Shown here piece by piece: positions 7,912-17,745 of a stretch of 64,000 bases of DNA. Location: positions 1,488,001 to 1,552,000 of the forward strand of contig NZ_CP091139.2 of the NCBI RefSeq assembly GCF_021582895.2, written 5' to 3'. The stretch comes from Microbacterium elymi (lineage in GTDB: Bacteria > Actinomycetota > Actinomycetes > Actinomycetales > Microbacteriaceae). The notes below the pieces were generated by a model. It was not told where the DNA came from and searched no databases. It worked only from the letters and a program-made list of their open reading frames with translations. The translations under genes were made by a program, and so were the position numbers. Within the stretch, counting starts at the first letter, position 1. Each line of letters begins with the position of its first letter.

Positions 7912-9134
7912 AGAAGCTGTTCGCGGTCGCGCTCGGCATCCTCACCGCGATCGGCGGGTTCGTCGACATCGGGGACCTCGTCACGAACACGGTCGTGGGC
8001 GCGCGATACGGCATGGGCCTGGCGTGGGTGGTGGTGGCCGGCATCATCGGGATCTGCATCTATGCCGATATGGCCGGGCGGGTGGCCGCCGTCAGCGGAC
8101 GGGCGACGTTCGAGATCATCCGCGAACGGCTGGGTCCGCGCACCGGACTCGCCAACCTCTCCGCGTCGTTCCTGATCAACCTGCTCACCCTCACCGCCGA
8201 GGTGGGCGGCATCGCCCTGGCGATGCAGACTGGCGTCGGGAGTGGCCCCCGGAGCGTGGATCCCGGTGGCCATGTTCGCGCTGTGGATCGTCGTCTGGCG
8301 CGCCAAGTTCTCGATCATGGAGAACGTCGCCGGCATGATGGGGCTGTGCCTGGTGGTCTTCTCGGTCGCGGTCTTCCTGCTCGGCCCGGACTGGGGCAGC
8401 TGGCCGACCAGGCCGCACGCCCGTGGACGTCGGGAGCCGGAGATCTGTCGTACTGGTACTACGCGGTGGCCCTGTTCGGTGCGGCCATGACGCCGTACGA
8501 GGTGTTCTTCTTCTCCTCGGGCGCGGTCGAGGAGGGCTGGACGAAGAAGGACCTGGGCACCGAGCGGATCAACGTGTTCATCGGATTCCCGCTCGGCGGC
8601 ATGGTGTCGCTGTCGATCGCCGCCTGCGCCGCCATCGTCCTGCTGCCGCACAGCATCGACGTGACCTCGCTTTCGCAGGTCGTCCTGCCCGTCGCGCAGG
8701 CCGGCGGACAGCTCGCACTCGCATTCGCGATCGTGGGGATCCTCGCCGCCACCTTCGGCGCCGCGCTGGAGACCACCCTTTCCAGCGGATACACGCTCGC
8801 CCAGTTCTTCGGCTGGAGCTGGGGCAAGTTCCGTCGGCCCCGGCAGGCGGCACGCTTCCACCTGTCGATGATCATCTCGCTGCTGATCGGGGGCGGCGTC
8901 CTGGCCACTGGGGTCGATCCGGTGATGGTCACCGAGGTGTCGGTGGTGTTCTCGGCGATCGCACTGCCGCTCACATACTTCCCGATCCTGGTGGTCGCGA
9001 ACGATCCGGACTACATGGGGAGCGAGGTGAACGGCCGGGTGCGCAACGCGCTGGCCGTGATCTTCCTCGTGATCATCCTGGTGGCGGCGATCGCCGCCAT
9101 CCCCCTCATGATCGCGACGGGGATGGGCTCATGA
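7908..9134 (+). CDS. divergent Nramp-like metal transporter
   Basis: About 408 residues with some 11 membrane helices and an overall Nramp plan, but the hallmark metal-binding motifs are changed: helix 1 has VDIGDLVTN where classical Nramp has DPGN, and helix 6 has MTPYEVFFFSS where classical members have MPH. That suggests a cation other than Mn/Fe, or a different mechanism (inference). Two frame breaks, near 8231 (extra A inside a GCAGC) and near 8398 (a missing G beside GCAGC), cancel out. Coupled by overlaps on both sides to the lipoprotein and PRC-like genes. Confidence 0.85.
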   Translation: MKKLFAVALGILTAIGGFVDIGDLVTNTVVGARYGMGLAWVVVAGIIGICIYADMAGRVAAVSGRATFEIIRERLGPRTGLANLSASFLINLLTLTAEVGGIALAMQTGVGSGPRSVDPGGHVRAVDRRLARQVLDHGERRRHDGAVPGGLLGRGLPARPGLGQLADQAARPWTSGAGDLSYWYYAVALFGAAMTPYEVFFFSSGAVEEGWTKKDLGTERINVFIGFPLGGMVSLSIAACAAIVLLPHSIDVTSLSQVVLPVAQAGGQLALAFAIVGILAATFGAALETTLSSGYTLAQFFGWSWGKFRRPRQAARFHLSMIISLLIGGGVLATGVDPVMVTEVSVVFSAIALPLTYFPILVVANDPDYMGSEVNGRVRNALAVIFLVIILVAAIAAIPLMIATGMGS

Positions 9135-9547
9135 GAGGGGCGCGGCGTCCGACCCACGAGCTGGACTGGTACCGCGACCCGGAGGGCCGCGGGATCGATG
9201 CCCGGTTGCATCTGCTGGATCGGCAGATGCTGGACCGCGACCAGAAGCCCGTCAGCACTGTGGACGACGTCGAGCTCGACGGGGCGACGATCGGCCAACC
9301 CGTCGACCACGACCAGCCGCCCACCGTGACCGCCCTCCTGGTCGGGGCGGCCGTGCTCCCGCGGATCTTCGGCGGAGCGATGCCGCGCTCACGATGGGCC
9401 CGCATCGACTGGGAGCATGTGACGGCGCTGGACACCGTCATCGAACTCAACGATGCCGCCGAAGAGCTGGACGCGGTCTGGCTCGAACGCTGGATCAGGG
9501 ACCGCATCATCGCGCACATCCCGGGAGGCGCGCATGCTCCTGAGTGA
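9131..9547 (+). CDS. small PRC-barrel-like protein
   Basis: 138 residues, cytoplasmic, starting inside the transporter stop (ATGA). The segment LHLLDRQMLDRDQKPVSTVDDVEL resembles the strand pattern of PRC-barrel domains, which bind RNA, ribosomal proteins or photosynthetic complexes. The C-terminal half is Trp- and Arg-rich (RWARIDWEHVTALD). Ends 14 bases after the start of the next gene. Its conservation with the transporter would suggest an accessory cytoplasmic subunit; this is inference. Confidence 0.6.
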   Translation: MRGARRPTHELDWYRDPEGRGIDARLHLLDRQMLDRDQKPVSTVDDVELDGATIGQPVDHDQPPTVTALLVGAAVLPRIFGGAMPRSRWARIDWEHVTALDTVIELNDAAEELDAVWLERWIRDRIIAHIPGGAHAPE

Positions 9548-9888
9548 ACTGCTCGGTTCGACCGTGCAGAGCAAGGACGGCCGCCACATCGGCCACGTCG
9601 TCGATGTCCGGTTCCAGCGGCAGCCGGCGACCCGCGGGCACGCGGGAGCGCTGACGCTCATCGCTCTCATCGTCAGCCCGCACAGCCGGATGTCGTTCTA
9701 CGGCTACGAGCGGGGCCGCGTCGATCAGCCGGTGGCCATCGCCAAGCCGATCGGGTGGCTGCGACCGGCGATCGCGGGTGATCCCATGGGAGTGCGTGCA
9801 GCGGGTCGAGACGGGTGCCGTGATCCTCGGCGTGGACCCGCCCGACATCCCGTTGGACGTGCGGCGTGCCATCCCGGGACAGCGCTAG
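9534..9888 (+). CDS. second small PRC-barrel-like protein
   Basis: About 117 residues, beginning MLLSELLGSTVQSKDGRHIG, again a PRC-barrel-like opening (conserved Leu-Gly..Gly-Val pattern). One extra base near 9770 breaks the frame; restored, the protein ends VILGVDPPDIPLDVRRAIPG. Overlaps the previous gene by 14 bases, so the five genes from 6576 form one coupled unit. Function unknown. Confidence 0.55.
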
Positions 9889-9946
9889 CCCGTCGCGCCG
9901 GCCGTCTGATGGCGTGTCGCTCATCCCCTGCTCTCTTCCTCACCTC

Positions 9947-10147
9947 CTATCGGCTGCTGGCGATCGGCTCTGAATGCGTCTCGTCGTGCCGACGCCGCGC
10001 GAGTTCTGCGCAGATTCCGCGTTCCCGTGACCGCAGTCGAAAGCAGTCCGCTTGTTCGCGCGCCTTCTCGACGCCGTCCAACTCGACGAGGAGCTCTCGG
10101 ATGGTGGCAGTCCGCAGGTCACGGTGTGACTGCTCGTACTCATCCAT
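9947..10147 (-). CDS. small hypothetical protein
   Basis: 66 residues, charged and mostly helical (MDEYEQSHRDLRTATIRELL), rich in Arg and Glu. It starts at ATG 10147 just downstream of the DUF3618-like gene on the same strand. No family recognised; could be part of the same transcript. Confidence 0.45.
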   Translation of the reverse strand: MDEYEQSHRDLRTATIRELLVELDGVEKAREQADCFRLRSRERGICAELARRRHDETHSEPIASSR

Positions 10148-10170
10148 GGGCGACCGCCTTTCGTCTGTTG

Positions 10171-10464
10171 TCAGAACCTAAGTCCGACGGTCCGAGCGAA
10201 GAAGAGGCTTGCGAACGGCGAGTCGACGGTGTACGGCGGAACCGACTCAGCGCGCCGTCGATGCCGTCGCGCGACGACGAGAAGAGCCACGCCCGCGATG
10301 ACCGCGATGATGGTCGCCACCCGTCGCAGGCGCCGGGTGTCGACGGCGGGCAGGAGCCGCCGTCGGATGCGCTCCACACCGCGCAGCTTCGCCTTCAGCG
10401 CGGACACGGCGGCGGCCAGTTCGGCGCGCGAGCGCTCGACGTCGGTCATCGATTCGGTCGTCAT
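10171..10464 (-). CDS. DUF3618-like small membrane protein
   Basis: 97 residues from ATG 10464. The N-terminus TDVERSRAELAAAVSALKAK matches the amphipathic opening of DUF3618 proteins and is followed by one membrane helix (VATIIAVIAGVALLVVARR) and a basic tail. Such proteins accompany phage-shock-like or membrane-stress genes. An in-frame ATG at 10498 is an alternative start. Same strand as the metabolic cluster upstream. Confidence 0.6.
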   Translation of the reverse strand: MTTESMTDVERSRAELAAAVSALKAKLRGVERIRRRLLPAVDTRRLRRVATIIAVIAGVALLVVARRHRRRAESVPPYTVDSPFASLFFARTVGLRF

Positions 10465-10526
10465 GCCCACCCAGGGACGTTCCACCTCGTTCTGCCATCG
10501 CACGCTCACGGTGAGACCTCGGCTTC

Positions 10527-11630
10527 TCAGCTCACACGGAACTGCGCGATGTCGTCCGCTCGCAGGGTCAGCCCTGTGCCGGGAGCGGAGTCGTCCAGCC
10601 GCAGCGTCCCGCCCTGCGGGTCGAGGGCGCCGTCGAAGAAGCGCGTCTCGATCCGCACGTGGTCGTGGAACCACTCCAGATGGCGCAGGTTGAGGGTGGC
10701 CGCGGCGACGTGGGCGTGCAGGTGGGGGCTGCAGTGCGCCGAGACGTCGAGTCCGTACGCCGCCGCGACGGCCGCGGCGCGTCTCCACTCGGTGATCCCG
10801 CCGCAGCGCGAGGCGTCGATCTGCAGGCAGTCCACAGCCAGCGCCTGGCACATGCGGTGGAAGCAGACGAGGTCGAACCCGTACTCGCCGGCGGCGACAT
10901 CCGCGTCGATCGCGTTGCGGACTTCTCGCAGACCGTCCAGGTCGTCCGATGATACGGGCTCCTCGAACCAGCGCACGTCCAGGTCGGCAGCCGCGTGTGC
11001 GAGCCGGATGGCCTGCTTGCGGGTGTAGGCACCGTTCGCATCCACATACAGCTCGGCATCCGGCCCGATCACCTCGCGCGCCCGTCGCGTGCGTTCCAGG
11101 TCGCGTGGCACGTCCGTCCCCCAGGACTGCCCGATCTTGATCTTCACCCGCGGGATGCCCTGGTCGTGCACCCACCGCCCCAGCTGCTCGGCCAGCTGCC
11201 GATCGGAGTACGTCGTGAAGCCGCCGCTCCCGTACACCGGGACCGTGTCGCGCACGGCCCCCAACAGCCGGTGCAGCGGCACCCCGAGCAGTCGCGCCTG
11301 CAGGTCCCACAGGGCGGTGTCCACGGCCGAGATGGCGTAGCCGATCGCCCCCTGTCGCCCGCTGTTGCGCACCGCCGCCACCATCGACTGGAAGCACCTC
11401 CCGGTCTCCAGCGCACTGCACCCCACCACGAGAGGCGCCAAGGTGTCCCGGACCACGTCAGCGCACTCGACGGCGCCGTACGTCCACCCGGTCCCGACGA
11501 CTCCGCCCGAATGGGCTCGGACCAGCACCATCGTCGTCGAGTCCCACGCGATCGTGCCGTCCGCTTCAGGCGCGTCGGTCGGGATCGTATAGGCCCGGAC
11601 CTCAAGACGCTCGACCCGCGGGTCCGCCAT
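10527..11630 (-). CDS. enolase-superfamily (mandelate racemase type) enzyme
   Basis: 367-residue member of the mandelate-racemase branch of the enolase superfamily: N-terminal capping domain followed by a TIM barrel with the KxK base (VKIKIGQ), metal ligands in YVDANG, WFEEP and AAGEYG, and the His of SAHCSPHLHAH. These enzymes racemise or dehydrate acid sugars after abstracting the alpha proton. Intact as sequenced. ATG 11630 overlaps the end of the sugar porter by 29 bases, so it is the last enzyme of a minus-strand operon. The likely role is dehydration of a sugar acid made by the oxidoreductases upstream (inference). Confidence 0.88.
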   Translation of the reverse strand: MADPRVERLEVRAYTIPTDAPEADGTIAWDSTTMVLVRAHSGGVVGTGWTYGAVECADVVRDTLAPLVVGCSALETGRCFQSMVAAVRNSGRQGAIGYAISAVDTALWDLQARLLGVPLHRLLGAVRDTVPVYGSGGFTTYSDRQLAEQLGRWVHDQGIPRVKIKIGQSWGTDVPRDLERTRRAREVIGPDAELYVDANGAYTRKQAIRLAHAAADLDVRWFEEPVSSDDLDGLREVRNAIDADVAAGEYGFDLVCFHRMCQALAVDCLQIDASRCGGITEWRRAAAVAAAYGLDVSAHCSPHLHAHVAAATLNLRHLEWFHDHVRIETRFFDGALDPQGGTLRLDDSAPGTGLTLRADDIAQFRVS

Positions 11631-13037
11631 CACCGCCCGCCCCTCCCCGGCCCGACCGACCGGCGTGCGAGCCGACCAGCTCATCCTGGATCTGCTCCAG
11701 CGACTTGTCCTTCGTCTCGGGCACCCTCCACACGAAGAACAGGAACGCGAGGACCCCGAGGCCGCCGAAGACGAAGAACGTCCCCTGCCGGCTGATCAGC
11801 GAGATCAGCGTCAGGAACGTTCCGGCGACGATGAAGTTGGCCGCCCAGTTGAACACCGTCGCCACCGACATCGCCTTGCTGCGGATGCCGGTCGGATAGA
11901 TCTCCGAGATCATCAGCCAGAACACGGGACCCAGCCCGACCGCGAACGAGGCGATGTAGACCAGAAGCGCCACCAGTGCCAGATAGCTCGCGTGCTGCTG
12001 CAGTGCCGGTGAGGCGAAGAACACCCCGAGGAAGACGATGGCGACGGTGAGTCCGGCGGTGCCGATCAGAAGCAGCATCCGACGCCCCACCTTGTCGAGG
12101 AGCAGCACCGCGACGATCGTGAAGACGACGTTGGTGACGCCGACGAAGACGGTCTGCGTGATCGCCGCGTTGTCGGTCAAGCCGGTCTTGGACAGGATCG
12201 TGGGCGCGTAGTAGATCACGGTGTTGATCCCGACGAACTGCTGGAACACGGCCAGTCCGATGCCGATCCAGATCAGCGGTCGGATGTTGGGACGCAGCAG
12301 GTCGCGCAGCGTCGTCGAGTTCTCCTGCTCCTTCGCCTTCCGGATGTCGCGGATCTCTTTGTCGATGTCCGCGTCGGGATCGGATCCGCGCAGTCGCTTC
12401 AGGACGTCACGGGCGTCATCCTCCCTGCCCTGCTCCATCAGCCAACGGGGGGTGTGCGGGACGGTGAGCATCCCGATCGCGAGGACGGCGCCGGGGATCG
12501 CCCCGACCCCCAGCATCCATCGCCACCCGTCGGGCACGTTCGCAAAGGCGAAGTTGACCAGGTACGCCAGCAGGATGCCCAGCGTGATCAGGAGCTGGTT
12601 GAACGAGACGAGTCCGCCGCGGATGCGCGGCGGCGAGACCTCGGAGATGTACAGCGGGGCGACGAAGGATGCCGTGCCCACCGAGAGCCCGAGGATGAAG
12701 CGGAATGCGATCAGCATGGGGATGCTGATCGCGAACGCACAGCCCAGCGCGCCGATCACATACACGCAGCCCGAGATGACCTTGGTCCATTTCCGGCTGA
12801 GTCTGTCGGCCAGGTAGCCCGACAGGATCGCCCCGAGGATCGCGCCGAGCGGCAGCACCGAGACGATCCACTCCTGCGCGACCGAGCCGGCATGCAGGTC
12901 CTTCTTCACGAACAGCAGGGCGCCCGAGATGACGCCGGTGTCGAAGCCGAACAGCAGGCCGCCGATGGCCGCGATGATCGAGACGCGCGCAGCAGACCGT
13001 TGCCGCTGGCGCGCACCCCGTTGACGAAGCTGCTCAT
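11602..13037 (-). CDS. MFS sugar porter (sugar:H+ symporter family)
   Basis: About 478 residues, 12 membrane helices, with sugar-porter signatures: GGLLFGFDTGVISGALLF in helix 1, DRLSRKW in loop 2-3, VPHTPRWLM (PESPRWL type), and VFQQFVGINTVIYYAPTI in helix 7. One base is missing near 12990, so the first ~25 residues lie in another frame; restored start is ATG 13037 preceded by AAGGAG. Transport of a hexose, pentose or polyol into the cell is expected. It sits between the TPP enzyme and the enolase-superfamily gene, consistent with feeding this pathway. Confidence 0.9.
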
Positions 13038-13063
13038 GACCTTCTCCTTTGACGGGGGCGGCC

Positions 13064-14891
13064 TCAGTCGTCCCGCTCCTTGTCGTGATGAAGGGTGTCC
13101 TTGATGCGCTCGATGCCCTCGCTGACCAGAGCCTTGGCCGAGTCGACCAGGACCGTCGGCTCCTCCGGGTCGCCCTTCAGCAGCGCCTCGGCGGTGTTCT
13201 TCGCGAACTCCCACGTGATGTGCGGCGGGAGGGGCGGCACGTTCTTGCTCGTATGTGCGTCGATCAGGGTGACGCCGCGATTCGCGAACGCGGCATCCCA
13301 CGCGGCGGCGACCTCGTCGTCGGTCCTGACATGGATGCCGGTGAAGCCGAGCAGCCTGCGCCCATCCGGCATAGTCGACGGACTCGACATCCTGCGATTC
13401 CGACCACACCGGGTTGGCGTCCTCGGTGCGCATCTCCCACGACACCTGGGTCAGGTCATCGTTGTGCAGCACCATCACGATCAGCTGCGGGTTGTCCCAC
13501 TGCCCCATGTACTTCTTGATCGTGATCAGCTCGTTCAGCCCGAGCATCTGGAACGCGCCGTCGCCGATCGTGCAGATCACCGTGCGGTCCGGATAGGCGA
13601 ACTTCGCGGCGGTGGCATACGGCATGGCCGCCAGCATGGTGGCGAGCCGACCCGACAGGTCCCCCAGCATCCCACGGCGCAGGCGGATGTGATGGCCGTA
13701 CCAGTCGGCGGTCGACCCCGCATCGGCCGTCACGATCGCCTGTGGCGGGAGTCGCTTGTTGAGCTCGTGGTAGACCCGCCGCGGATTGACGCCGTCGTCG
13801 TATCCGATGAGCGCCTGCGCCTCCATCTCGTTCTCCCATTCGACCATCTCGTCGGCGACGTCGGCCTGCCAACCGTGGTCGCGCTTGGCGTCCAGGTGCG
13901 GGATGAGAGCGGTCAGAGTGGCCTTCACGTCGCCCAGCAGGTTGAGCTCGGTCGGGTAGCGCAGACCCATCTGCTCGGGCTTCAGATCCACCTGGACGGC
14001 TCGCGCCTGTCCGCTCGGTGGCAGGAACTGGCCGTACGGATAGTTCGTGCCGAGGAGGACGAGCGTGTCGCACCCGCTCATCTGGTGCACGCTGGGCAGC
14101 GATCCGAGCAGTCCCAGCTGCTGCGAGTGGTGCGGGATGTCGGAGGGCACGACGTGCTTGGCCCGGAGCGTGGTGATGATGCCGGCGCCGCACAATTCCG
14201 CGGCCTTCAGGACTTCGTCCGTCGCGCCGTTCGCCCCGTTCCCGACGAGGAACGTCACCCGCTTCCCGGCGTTGATGATGGCCGCGGCCTGCCGGACGTC
14301 GGTCTCGGGAGGCGTGATGGCGATCGAGGGGGCGACAGCGCTGGATCGCGACACCCAGTTCGCCGGCTCCAGCTCGGGCATCTCCATGCCCTGCACGTCG
14401 TGCGGCAGGATGACCACGGCGGGCCCGAGTCGAACCTTCGCGGTGCGGAACGCTGTGTCCAGGACAGCTTGGGCCTGGGCCGGCGAGACGACGGTCTGAA
14501 CGTACACCGCGACATCCGACAGCACGCGTTCGAGATTGCTCTGCTGCTGGGTGAAGGTGCCGAGGGCGTTCAGGCCCTGCTGGCCGACGATCGCGACGAC
14601 CGGCTGGTTGTCCATCTGTGCGTCATACAGCCCGTTGAGCAGATGGAACGCACCGGGGCTGGAGGTCGCAATGCAGACACCGACCTCGCCGGTGAACTTG
14701 GCGTGGGCCGTCGCCATCAACGAGCAGATCTCCTCGTGGGTCGGACGCACGTACTGCAGACCGTCCCCATCTCGCTGAGCCCGGCCCAGAGCGCCGTCGA
14801 ACTCGCCGATGCCGTCTCCCGGGAATGCGAAGACCCGACTCACTCCCCACTCCCTGATGCGCTGGATCACGAAGTCACTCACCGTTGCCAT
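13064..14891 (-). CDS. TPP-dependent enzyme, pyruvate oxidase/acetolactate synthase type
   Basis: About 609 residues with the three-domain TPP fold. The activating Glu lies in RPTHEEICSLMATAHAKF, the FQ-loop in GQQGLNALGTFTQQQSNLER, and the TPP/Mg motif is GDGAFQMLGLNEL. Residues point to the pyruvate-oxidase-like group; substrate could be pyruvate or another 2-keto acid from the sugar pathway. One extra G near 13357 (GCAGGC for GCAGC) breaks the frame after DYAGWAQ. The ATG at 14891 overlaps the end of the GMC gene by 13 bases, so translation is linked. Confidence 0.87.
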
Positions 14892-16545
14892 GGCTGTCCC
14901 TTCTCTTTGCGTCCTTCGACGTCCGGTGTCTGAATGAAGCGATCCGCTGCACGGGCCGCGACCGCCATGATCGTCAGGGCAGGGTTGGCGCTGCCCTGCG
15001 TGGGCAGCACACTCCCGTCCACGATCAGCAGGTTCGGCACCGCGAAGCCGCGCAGTCGGCATCCACGACCCCGTCGCGCTCGGAGGCCGCCATCCGCGCG
15101 CCTCCGACCAGGTGCGCGAAGCGGTCGATCGTGATGACCTCCTCGGCACCGGCCGCGGTGAGGATGCGCTCCATCACGGCCGTGGCGGCGCCGACGAGCG
15201 CCTTGTCGTTGTCGCCCTGGGTGTAGTCGAATCGGGCGATCGGCATCCCATGACGGTCCTTCTCCTCGGCCAGCGTCACCCGGTTGTCGGGCCGCGGCAG
15301 AAACTCGCACAGCGCACCGAGACAGGCCCAGTGCACGTAGTCGCTCATGTAATCGCGCAACGTCGCCCCCCAGTGGCCCTGAGCCGCCACATGCTCTGCC
15401 CAGGTGATCGGCAGCGGCGAGACGGTCTGCACCGAGAAGCCGCGCCGATAGGGCTTGGCCGGGTCGGTCTCGTAGAACTCCTCGGTGCTGACTTCGGGTG
15501 GGGGGCCCTTCCACATCCGCACCTCGTCGGCGAAACGGCCGCCGGTCTGCGGCGCCCCCTGCACCATGAGGTAGCGCCCGACCTGATCGAAGTCATTGCA
15601 CAGGCCGTTCGGGAATCGATCGGATGTCGAGTTCAGCAGAAGCCGCGGGGTCTCGATGGAATACCCGGCCACAGCCACTGTCCGCGCGCGTTGAAAGCGC
15701 TGCACGCCGCCGCGCACATAATGCACGCCCGTGGCCCGGCCGGTCCGCTGATCGATTCCGATCCGGGTGACCATCGAGTCCGGGCGCACCTCGGCACCGT
15801 GGGCGAGGGCATCCGGGACGTGCGTGATCAGGGGCGAGGCCTTCGCATTGACCTTGCACCCCTGCAGGCAGAATCCGCGATAGATGCAGTGCGGGCGGTT
15901 GCCGAAGCGACCGCTGGTGATGGCGACCGGGCCGACCCGGGTGGTGATGCCGCAGGCCTCGGCGCCGCGCTGGAACACCTCGCCGTTGCCCGACACCGGG
16001 TGCGGGCTGTACGGGTAGGAGTGCGGGTCTCCCCACGGCCAGTGCTGGCCCGATACCGGCAGCTCCTCTTCGATCTGTTCGTAGTACGGCTGCAGAGCCG
16101 CGTACTCGAGGGGCCAGTCGGCGCCGACGCCGTCATTCGACCACGTGCGGAAGTCGCTCGGGTGGAAGCGGGGCGTGTACCCGGCGTAGTGGACCATGGA
16201 CCCGCCGACGCCGCGGCCGGAGTTGTTCGCTCCGAGGGGAACAGGATCATCGCCGCCGATCTCGCGCGGCTCGGTCCAGTAGAGATCGTGCGAGCCGGCC
16301 TCGTCGCTGACCCAGTCGGTCTCCGGATCCCAGAACGGCCCGGCATCCAGGCCGACGACGGACATCCCGGTCCGTGCGACGCGCTGCATCAGCGTCGATC
16401 CACCGGCTCCGCAGCCGACGATCACGAGATCGATCTCATCGTCATCGTCGAATACGCGCATGTTCTCACGCAGCCCGGGAGCGATCCGTGAGCCGTCGGG
16501 ACCCAGCAGCCACGCGGACTCATTGCGCGCGCGCACGGCGGTCAT
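14879..16545 (-). CDS. GMC oxidoreductase, gluconate-dehydrogenase-like flavoprotein
   Basis: About 555 residues. FAD-binding VIVGCGAGGSTLMQR at the N-terminus, a Cys-rich segment CIYRGFCLQGCKVNAK typical of the large subunit of membrane sugar dehydrogenases, and the GMC C-terminal signature around VLPTQGSANPALTIMA. One base is missing near 15058. It follows the small Gluconate_2-dh3 subunit with an ATGA overlap at 16542-16545, the usual partnership for a periplasmic FAD dehydrogenase that oxidises a sugar, polyol or sugar acid and passes electrons to a quinone or cytochrome. No signal peptide is visible on this subunit; export by the partner is possible. Confidence 0.9.
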
Positions 16546-17198
16546 CGCGCATCCCCTGCGGCGCGGCGCGAAGCGACGGGGTCGTGGCGCGGATGCGCGT
16601 CGACCACCTCGAACGGCTCGCGCCGATCGATCCCGAGGTTCTTGTACCCGCGGGGGTACGCGGGCCCATCGAACCCGATCTCGTTCCAGGCCCACGGGTG
16701 GGAGTAGAACGCCGTGCATGCATAGCGGGTCCAGAGGCTCCACACGTGTGCAGCGGCCATTCCATGCCATCCGCGGGCACCCAGATCCTGGACCGCCTGC
16801 AGCAGTTCGGTCTGCTGTGCCCACGTGCACTCCGCGAACGTCACATCGCGGAGGGCACGCGCGTCTGCGTCCAGGCCTGCCAGAGAGTCGCGCCACGCCT
16901 GTGCGTCCGTGGGCATCGTGCGATAGTGCCAGCCATCGGTCTGGTTCTCAGCCAGACGCACATCCACCATCTGCACGACGGGGATGCGGGGCTCGGTGCG
17001 TTGAGAGAGGAGTTGATCGAACAGTGCGGAGGCGGCTGCCTCCTCCGGTTCGGTGAAGAACCGCATCGCCGGTGGCCGATCCAGCCGCCGCTGGACGACA
17101 GCAGCCGTCGCGGCATCCCAGTGAGGCGCCTGTGCCATCACATCGAACCCGGGATACCGGTCGCCGCCCTGGCGGGGCTCCAGCGGAAGCGCGCTCAC
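16542..17198 (-). CDS. gluconate 2-dehydrogenase subunit 3 family protein
   Basis: 218 residues. The Trp- and Tyr-rich C-terminal half (WSLWTRYACTAFYSHPWAWN, then EIGFDGPAYPRGY) is characteristic of the Gluconate_2-dh3 family, the small subunit of FAD-dependent sugar dehydrogenases. GTG 17198 overlaps the stop of the preceding membrane protein (GTGA) and its own stop overlaps the GMC start. Intact as sequenced. It should bind and possibly help export the GMC subunit. Confidence 0.85.
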   Translation of the reverse strand: MSALPLEPRQGGDRYPGFDVMAQAPHWDAATAAVVQRRLDRPPAMRFFTEPEEAAASALFDQLLSQRTEPRIPVVQMVDVRLAENQTDGWHYRTMPTDAQAWRDSLAGLDADARALRDVTFAECTWAQQTELLQAVQDLGARGWHGMAAAHVWSLWTRYACTAFYSHPWAWNEIGFDGPAYPRGYKNLGIDRREPFEVVDAHPRHDPVASRRAAGDAR

Positions 17199-17644
17199 TT
17201 CTCGCGCCTCAGAACAGCAGCGAGCACTCCCATCCCGCCGACCAGGGTCACCAAGAGCGGGGCCATGAGGGGCGGCCCCATCTCCATGTTGTAGCGGAAG
17301 TTGCGCCACCCTCCCGGCTTCTGCCTGATCCCCCGCCCGTGCAGCCACAGACCCTGCAGCCCGTTGGCGACGATCGTCGCAGACGCAAGGGGCAGCGTCT
17401 TCGCCGCCCGTCGACTGCACACTCCTGCGAGGCCGGCGGCCGCCCCGACCGGGCCGAGCACGATCGGCGCCCACATCCACCGATTGCCGAAGCTCGCCTT
17501 GTCGTGCTCGAAGAAGATCTCGGCCGTGGTGACCATCGCCCCCACCGCCGTCAGCCCGGACAGGCTGCGTTCGAACCGTCCCGTGCGCACATTGCGCAGG
17601 ACCCGATCAATGCCATACATCGTCTCCACGCTGGGATCGTGCAT
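17195..17644 (-). CDS. small membrane protein heading the oxidoreductase operon
   Basis: 149 residues with about four hydrophobic segments and a conserved-looking stretch GLWLHGRGIRQKPGGWRNFR. No haem-binding pattern is obvious. ATG 17644; the stop overlaps the next start. Position suggests a membrane anchor or assembly factor for the sugar dehydrogenase; no family recognised with certainty. Confidence 0.6.
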   Translation of the reverse strand: MHDPSVETMYGIDRVLRNVRTGRFERSLSGLTAVGAMVTTAEIFFEHDKASFGNRWMWAPIVLGPVGAAAGLAGVCSRRAAKTLPLASATIVANGLQGLWLHGRGIRQKPGGWRNFRYNMEMGPPLMAPLLVTLVGGMGVLAAVLRREK

Positions 17645-17745
17645 GTCCGGATCCCGTTCGGCCAGGGGGTGGCCAAATCACTTGCTCCCGGTGTATAGCT
17701 GGGGCCCGTGAGTGATCACGTCATCGGAGCCTGAGGGTGGAACTC

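Noticed and set aside
13095..14933. 612-codon plus-strand open frame over the TPP enzyme
   Set aside because: Antisense shadow; the minus strand has all catalytic motifs of the enzyme family.
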